DNA of 33,232 nt from a virus: the IMG/VR virus record IMGVR_UViG_3300017786_000063, positions 1 to 33,232 of that record, one strand, 5' to 3'. The position numbers and the translations under genes are program-made. Below, in pieces: positions 17,901-26,900 of this stretch; the stretch's first letter is position 1; each line of letters opens with the position of its first letter. The notes below the pieces were generated by a model that saw nothing but the letters and a program-made list of their open reading frames with translations, ran no database searches and was not told the DNA's origin.

Positions 17901-20900
17901 AATAAGAACTTATCTCCCACTGCACGGTAAATTGCTAATTTTGTATCTACTGTACTTGAAACAAGTGTTTGCTTACTTGTTACAACTAATACTTGTGCAT
18001 CATCGCTAATATCAAAACTCTTACTAAACTCTAATATGTTTTCAATAGGATCAAATACATCCTCATCATAGAACGCATTTGCAGTTAGGTTTGGCAAATA
18101 ACCAACATAATCAACACTTGTGCTTATAGATTTCCAAGAAGTATTTGAAGAACTTGGTACTGCTGCTAATGTTGCTATGTTTGTTGTTGCTTCCCATAGT
18201 GCATTACTTTGTACAACAATATTACCTTTTTTGTAAGTGTATGTATTATCAAATACGCCGCGGTAGTTAGAATCTTTTCCGTGCTTCCAACTAATCATAT
18301 CCCAATAAATTGGATCTAAGATAACATTTTGTGTTGCTGTTGTTGCTTTACGGCAAATATAGTAATCGTCTTTATATGTTACAACGTCACCAATTGCATA
18401 TGCTGTTAATTTATATTCACCTTGGTAACTATCTGTTGCTTTTGTACCATGGCGGAATATTTCAATTGTTCCTGGATGCGCTCTTCTTCCTGTACTGTCA
18501 GTTTCTCCTGTACTAACAATACTGTCACTTCCAACTAGCAATGTATAATAATTTCCTGTTTGTACTATTGCAACTTTAGATCCAAAGAATCTATTTGCTG
18601 CTCTATATTCTGATACTAACGTATGCTGATATCTATAAGTACCATCACGCAGTCTTCTATAAATTGCAATGGCACCTTCATTTGCTAATGTTTGTTCTGT
18701 GCCAAATTCAGATGCTTTTATATTATAAATTTGTGTATAGTCTTTGTTTAAACTAAATGGTGGATTAGGTAAACGTTCTATACCAGCTTCAGTATTTTCA
18801 TCAAAGAACCAATATTCTTCATCAATTATTCTAGGTGCTTCAGCAACAGGAAGGTTAGTACTATGTTCAAATACTAATAATTTACCAATTAGCGAAGTAC
18901 CTAATACTATACTGTTATTAATATCAGTTATAACACCAACTACACGATCAACGTCAGTTGCTCCACGCAAACTAGTATTTGCTAATCTACGTATGTTGAA
19001 GCGTCCAATATTTGATTGTTCTAACCAGTCACCTGTTAATATTTTTACATAAATTCTTACACTATTAAAGTTACGCTGTAAATATACAACTTCAGCAGTA
19101 CTAGTGCTAATAGATGTTAACGCTAATCCATTTTGTCCATCTTTGGGTATTTGTACATCTTCAACAACATCACCAACTTGTGGCTGGAATGCAAAACCCT
19201 GGAAATCAAACTCACTGAGTTCCATGTCAATATAGCCGTCCCATAGATCAACAATGGTTTGTTGCTTATTTAAAATATCATAACTTAACCCTGCACCTGG
19301 TAGATCAATTACTCTGTTATCAAGATTATACAATCTCATTTCAGTAGCATATCCTACTGATAAAGTATCGCTGTATTCTGTACCAACTCTAACTACAAAT
19401 TTATTAGATAATTGATCTGCTTCTACACCGTCTTGTGCATCAGCTGCGCTAGGATCGCCTCTATAAGACAAGTTTTCGATATAACTTGAATTATTTTTAT
19501 TAGTAACATATGTGCCAATTGCACCAACTGTGTTTTGAATGTTGTAGTAATCGTTTGTAGTTCTTGCCGAGCCCTGTGGCTTAACATCAGCATATACCAT
19601 GCCTCGTCCTGAATCATAATATACAGAATTATTTGAATAACTAAATCCTGTGTTAAACATCCAGTATCCAGCTATTGAAGTACTTTCGCTGTATGTTGAT
19701 TCTTCTGTATAAAAACCTACAAAGTCTACTTCGTTAATAAACAATTCACCAGTGACATCAAATACACCATTTGTATCTTTTAGATATAGTACTGCGCTAT
19801 CTCTGCGTGTACTTACATATGCTACAACTGCTGTACCAGTATCTGTTGTTACAACTGAGCCTACTACAGGTAATGTAATAAATGTGTCAATAAACAGTAT
19901 TGAATCAATCTTTTCAACAATTGTATGTTCTTGTGATATAAATGCACCCGATAATTCAGGTATATCTCCATTAAACGGAAGGAAGTTATCTAATGTAGGA
20001 TACGCAAAGCTACGTTGATTCCAAAACAAGTTAACAGTATCGTTAGGTTTTGTACCAATGTACATATCTCTTGGAGCACGAACTAAGAAGTGCGAAGTAG
20101 TGTTTCCTGGTAGTCCAGGGTCACCTGCAACTAATAAGTTTAGTGATGTACTATCAGCATCTGCTTGAGAAGCAATATTAATATATGTGTCAAACGTACT
20201 AAATGGTTGATGTGCAATTTCTGGTAAAATTGCTCTATTAACTTTCCATAAACTTTCTCTATATCTTACAATATCATTTTTAACATAATCTGCATCTGGT
20301 TGAAAGTCAAATGTACTTTGGCCATTTGCGTCTGTTTTATAAGCTAGTCTAGTTTTAATGTTACTTGCTTTTGGTAAGCCTGCAACAAGATACTCACCAT
20401 CAGGCGATACACTAATACTTTTGCCAAAATCAATGTCAGTAATATTAAATAAATTATCATTAACATATGTAATTTCTTGATCTAATATTAAGTTTGATTG
20501 CTCTCTAGTTCTTCTATAAACTGAAACTTTACCATTTTGGTCATTAGCTGCTGAAACAAATATATTATTATTATTTTTTGTTACTGCAAAACTATCACTA
20601 AATCCTTGATCGGTGCTATCATATTCTGATGTATTAACTATTGTTTGAGAATTTAAATATACAGGGTTATTTTCTAATACTCCCCATTCTGTATCATAAT
20701 CATCTATCCATAGTTTTTGGTTTGGGTAAATTACCTGTTGTGTAGCTGAATTTATTCCTGCTACATCAGAAACTCTTATAGTTCTTAATTTAGCTACTGG
20801 AAAATTACTGACTCCATCTTCTTCTTGATCGTAATCAGTAATATCGTTAGCTGACGGAACACGCAATTTTATCTTGTCAAGATTAATACTGTCAACTTCA

Positions 20901-23900
20901 TATATCCCATTAAGGCTGTAAGTTTCTGCTCCGCGGACACCAATGTATTCGCCCACTGCACAAATATTGTTACCCCATTGTGTTAATGTTATTTCTATTA
21001 AGTTTAAGCCGTTGTCTGCTACTTCATTTATAAGTGTATCAATTTTTGTTACAAATGCATTACCGTTTATTAGTTGTTCTACTGACCATGATTTATTATC
21101 AGTATCAGTTACCCAAATTGTGTCTCCCAAACTAATTCTATTAGTATTAACTCCTGCTAAATCAATATAATTGTTAACAATATAATCAACATCGCCTTCA
21201 TTAGTATATCCTGCTGTTCTAATATATTCATTTGTTACTGTTTTAGTTGGAAACGGTGTATGATCATAATCTGCAGGCCTATCAAATACTTCATTTGGAA
21301 GTATTCTATAAATTTTATCAAAGTTAGTTGTAGGTAACGTTCTTACAAGCTCAACTGATTGTGGAGACTCTTGCATTTTATCTTGTTTTAAGTTATATTC
21401 TACTTGTTGTACATCATCAACTGCACCAAACCGACCAACTTGTATTGCCCATTCTTCATAAAATTCTAAATTATCAGCAGTATTACCAAGTGCATCAAAC
21501 AACTTAGTAAACACATTCATTGTACCTTTATCTGCAATAGCGCCTCTATAAAACTTAAATTGACTTACGTCATCATTAATGATATTAGCAAGGTACTGAC
21601 GTTTTTGATAGCCTATTAAATGCTGAGCCATTTTTTGCTGTTCTATATCAAAACTATCTGAATCTAAATCATAAAAATCAGTAAACTGTGAAATTCTATA
21701 ATCAAAGTTAGTTACCAGTTCTGATGTTGGTTTTTCATTTAGTCTATACCAAAGGTTACTATTAAAAGTTTGTGTACCTGTAGAATTAGATGTTGCTACA
21801 TAATAAAATTGTTTGTATTTTACAATATCGCCAATACTATAATCTTTCCAAGCAGTCCAATCAGTAAATGTTGCATCATCATAAACAAACCCAGGAATGT
21901 TTAATCCACCATTCCAATTATCCGATCTGTATCCGTTTACTTTTATACGTTCTTGTCTATAACCAGTACTTGGATTGTAAATTGTATCGTTAAAATCTGT
22001 AGTATTGTCAATTAAAACAACATGTTCTTTTTGTACTAACGGTAACGATGCATGATATAATCCTTCATCAGTACCTACTGTTTCAATACCAAAACTATTT
22101 TGGTCTCTTAATAAACTATTAAAGTCTGAATCTAAGAAATTACCGTCTGCTTTAAAAATACTATAACCGTAAAATTCATCTTTTATATTATCTACTATAT
22201 AAAAGTCTCTTTTAAACTCTAATAAGTTAGCTGCCGGACTTACTGCAATTATTGAGCTGTTTGCCCAACCTTGTGTTGTCCAGAATAAAAACTGTTTTGC
22301 TGCTTGATTCCAATTTTCAACTTCGTTTGAACCTTCAATAACATTGTTAAATTCAAAGCCTATTTCTTTTTGTCTTTGGTCATATCCTAAAATAAAATCA
22401 ACTACTTCTTGTGCTGAATTAATACGCGATCCATACTGTAACGTTCTAAGTTTATTATCAAAATCCTTTTTAAACTGAGCAGTCCTGCCGCCGGTTAAAG
22501 GTAAGTTTGGTAATTTAACTATGTCATCTGTTTCAAAAACTACACCACTTTTAAACGAATCAATAACTCTATAATATGCATTATTATGTATAATTACTTC
22601 GCCGCTTAGGTAGTCTTTATTAGTATCCCACGGAACTACTTTTTCTGAAATGCCGCCTACTGTTACTGTACTTGCTGTTGATCCTTCAAGTGCTTCATAA
22701 TATTCAAAGTATGGTTTTTCTAAATTATAACCTCGTATTATATAACCTAGTTCAGCACGTTCTATAACTATTCCGCTGTAAACTGCTAGTTCATTTGGGC
22801 TACTTGTATTTAGAAATACTTGATAATTTTCCTGTGGTACAAATATGCCGTCTTGTGTTAACGACTGTGTCGGAGATCTACTATCTAGTATTAAATTAAA
22901 TTTTTCTTTGCTTGTAAATCCTGCAATTTTAATACCTATTTGGTTTGATATTGCAGATAAATCTGATTTGTAAGCATTGTATACTGTTAATATATCGCTT
23001 GCTGTTAAGTTGTAAATGTAGTTTACAAGTCCAGCTGTTGATGTTCTTGTAGCAGCATCAAAAGTATTTGGTAATGTTAAGTCTTTAATAACAATAGGTT
23101 TATTTGTATCTACATCTACCCATTGATTTGATAAATTTTTCTTAATTCTTGAAACATCAAAACCTAAGCTCATTGTTTTTGCAGGCTTGTTTAGCAACAT
23201 TGCATTTAATATTGCAAAAGGATAATCTGAACTTCTGCGCCATGCATTTTCAATCGGTGCATGATCTCCAAATGCAAAGTTTCTAGTTGCATTTCTTATA
23301 TCAAAGTTTTTTGCATATCTACTATCTAATGGTGATAAAAGTTTACCATTACTGTCAACTGGAATAAAGCTAGTTAGCCCGGGGCGAGCATAGTTAAGAT
23401 CAATACGTGTATTAGTTGGGTCTGCAATTTTTCCTTGTTCAAGATCTTTCCAAAGTACTAAATTGTCGCCTGTATACGGTGCTGGTCCATAAACTGTATT
23501 CCACCAATTTGGCTTAGATGTTATTCCTAACATTTCCCAAGGATGACTATGTGGACGATCTGTGTCAAATGCTCTAACATACATACCTCTCCAGAAGCCT
23601 GGATTAGTATTACCATCTGGTGATGTAGTATCTGCATAATTAAATGACCAATTATTAGTCCTGTCATAAAATGTGTTATTAGTATATGTTTGATTATTTA
23701 AATTTTCTATTAACCATCTTTGGAAATTTCCTAACAATGTGTTATCTACTTCAGCTTTAGAGAATTCATTAACTCTAAATTCACCGCCCGTAAATGTATC
23801 AACATTTAATCTATCAGATGAGTATTCTACTTTAATATTATTAAATATTCTTTTTTCAAGTTCTAATAATAACTCATCTCTAAAGTCTTGATATGCTCTA

Positions 23901-26900
23901 GTATAGCTACCATCGTGTCCTTTAATAAATGCAACACCAATTGGATATTCATCTACTTCAATGTCGTCAATACCACCAAGTGTTGAATCTGCTACAGGAA
24001 TATAAAATAATTTATTAAATCCTGTAAATGTATGTGATTTCGAAAGTGCTCCTGTACCTGCTGCACTTTTAGTTGTGTATACAGGATAAAACCAACCTCT
24101 ATTTCCAGTGATATCATCTTGTCCGTAAATCTTAAACGGTCCAGATGTTTCCGGCTCTTTACCTAATACAGTATCATCTATTGTTAGTTCAGGATAATAC
24201 TTTGGATATAGTCCTAATTTAGTTGGTGTTGGAGCAATAAAACTTCCGTCAGTATTTGCATACTCGTGGATTTCAATTTTATCATTTTCAACTTGGTTAG
24301 CATCAATTGAAACATATCCTGCAATATTGAAGTTGTAATCTTTTTGGTGTACTAACTGCACACCATTTAAATAAACAATTACACTTTGTGATGTTAGTGT
24401 TGATAAATTAAAATTATCAGTAATTGGATATTCAGTTGTTCTTGCATCAAGAACAGTATATTCAATTTTGTTAGATGCTCCAGTTGCAATCATATCCGAG
24501 AAGTAAAACGGCTGTGATTTTATTTTATCTCTATTGATAGTTTTTATAACAAAATCTACGTGTGCCTTTGTAGGACCATCGTAGCCTAAATTAGCAGCAG
24601 TATCTAAAAATGTTTTCTTATATCTTGAATATTCTTTTTGTGAATAAGATATTGCTTTTACAATATTATATGACTTATTTGTAGTATGGTACAATGGTAA
24701 GTTAATTGGTCCACTATGTTTTACAAATCTTTTACCAAAGCGATCTAAATCTCCTAAATCACGCAAGTTACTTATACCTAAGTATTCACCAGTATAACCT
24801 GGTATATCTTCCAACATACTATCAACGTGGTCAATTACTTCGCCTAATGTAAATTGATTAACATCGTCATTTAACGGATTGCGTTCTAAGTTATATGGAA
24901 ATTCATAGTATCCATTTTTATTTTTGCTAGTTTTAGAATCTGTTTTAATTTTAACAACATCATTTGCTTCTAATGCTGTATTAAATACAACAACAGCATC
25001 TTGTGCAGTTTTATCAATTGTATAATCAGTATCAATTAACTTTAATTTATTATTAACAAAAACAACAACTTTTAAATCAGTTACAGAACTTGAATTTTCA
25101 TAAACATCAATTTTAAATTTTTGTAATTCAGTTTCTGTTGCTGCGTATTCTTGTATAACAAACTGTTTACTATTTGACGGAGTGCTACTAAAACCGTTTA
25201 CATATGAAAACTTTGTAAGTGTTGAATATTTCTTTAAATATCCGCTACAAATACTTTGTGAAAATAACTCAGTTTCACTTTGGTATGTAAATGTATCATT
25301 TAATAAATTAAAATCAAAAACAATATCACCCGAGTTTTCAATAGACTTATAAGCTAATGGAAAACCTAATTCAGTATCTACAGTACCTTCACCTTCTGCA
25401 TATGAAAATAACTTAGTACCTTTAAATGTTGTTGACGGATAAAATGCAATATCACTAAAACTATTTGTATTGGAGTCAAAAACTTCAAATGACGGTGCTT
25501 GGTTACGTGCAGTTTTTTCTTGTGCTGCTGTCCATTTATCACCGTGGTAATGATAACTTTTACCTGCATTTTTTACACCCTGTGTAACTAATACTGTTTC
25601 TAAATCAATCGGTAATGTATCTGTAGTTTCAATTAAACTTATCTGTCTGTTGTTTGCAATTTTAACAAATTTAACTTGATAAATTTTACCACTAACTAAT
25701 GCGTCAGTATCTGCTGTAAACAAGATACGCATATTATCTGCTAGATTAATACCATCAATGTTATAACCAATTTGTCCTTCAATTGTACTAAAGACGTCTT
25801 TAGTAAATGTATCTACTAAATCAACATCTTGTTTAGCAATAGCACCAAAGTTATCTAATTTTAGTCCTGCTTCAAATTCAATAATAGGACGTTTAGCTCT
25901 AGTTGATTCGTCAACTACTACCGGCATATGGTTAAGTTCAAAACTTTTTTGAATTACATCTTTATGGTGCCATCTGTTATAACGACTCCAAGCATTTCTA
26001 TCAGGAGATGCTCTATTAACAACAATGTAATCTTTGTTTGTTGCATTTGCTGTAGCATCTGAGAATGGTAATGTATCAAAACTATCACTATCAAATGCAA
26101 TACGTTTTGTATCACTATATGCAGCTGGGATAATTAAATTTTTATCTTTAATTAATTTAATCTTATCTCCAACGCCTTCTACATACCAATCATTTTGTTC
26201 ATAATCATTAGGTAATACATCGCCCTGGAACTTAATTTTCATTCCATTTGATAATTCTACGCCGTTAGCACTTTTGTATGTTTTTTTACCTAAAATGTCT
26301 TCACCAACATCTAGGAATGCATTTTCTTCAATGTCGTAGATTCTAATTTGACCACTAGTATCTACTGCATTCTTACTAATATAATATAATCTGTCAGGTG
26401 CATTAACAGGAATAGTAAATTCAATAGTGCCTTTTTCAATATAAGCAATTGCTACTTCTTCGCCTTCTTCACCTAACTTACGAATTCCATCTGGATATAA
26501 TGTTGAAACATTATCGTCATCTGCAAAAGTAACACTGCCGCCACTTGGAAGAATGATAAATTCACCTTGGTCATATTCGTTGCCGTATAATACTGCATCA
26601 AATAATCCACTTGCTCTAAGTCCTTGTGTGCCTGCTGTTAAAATTGCACTGCCAGGAGTAAATGTTCTACTAATAGCAATTGCCATTGGGTGTCCAGGAG
26701 CATCAATTTCAAAGCGGTATGTTTGGCCGCGGTATAGTTTTAAATTAGGATTGCGTGTTAATCCATCATTAAATACATAAGCAATATTATCGCCTTGGTC
26801 TTCAGTTGTAACAGTATATGTACTAACAACTTCTCTGCTTTGTCCCCTTACAGGAATACTAATAGGACCATTTGGCATCCAGTAATATTCACGAAAGTTT

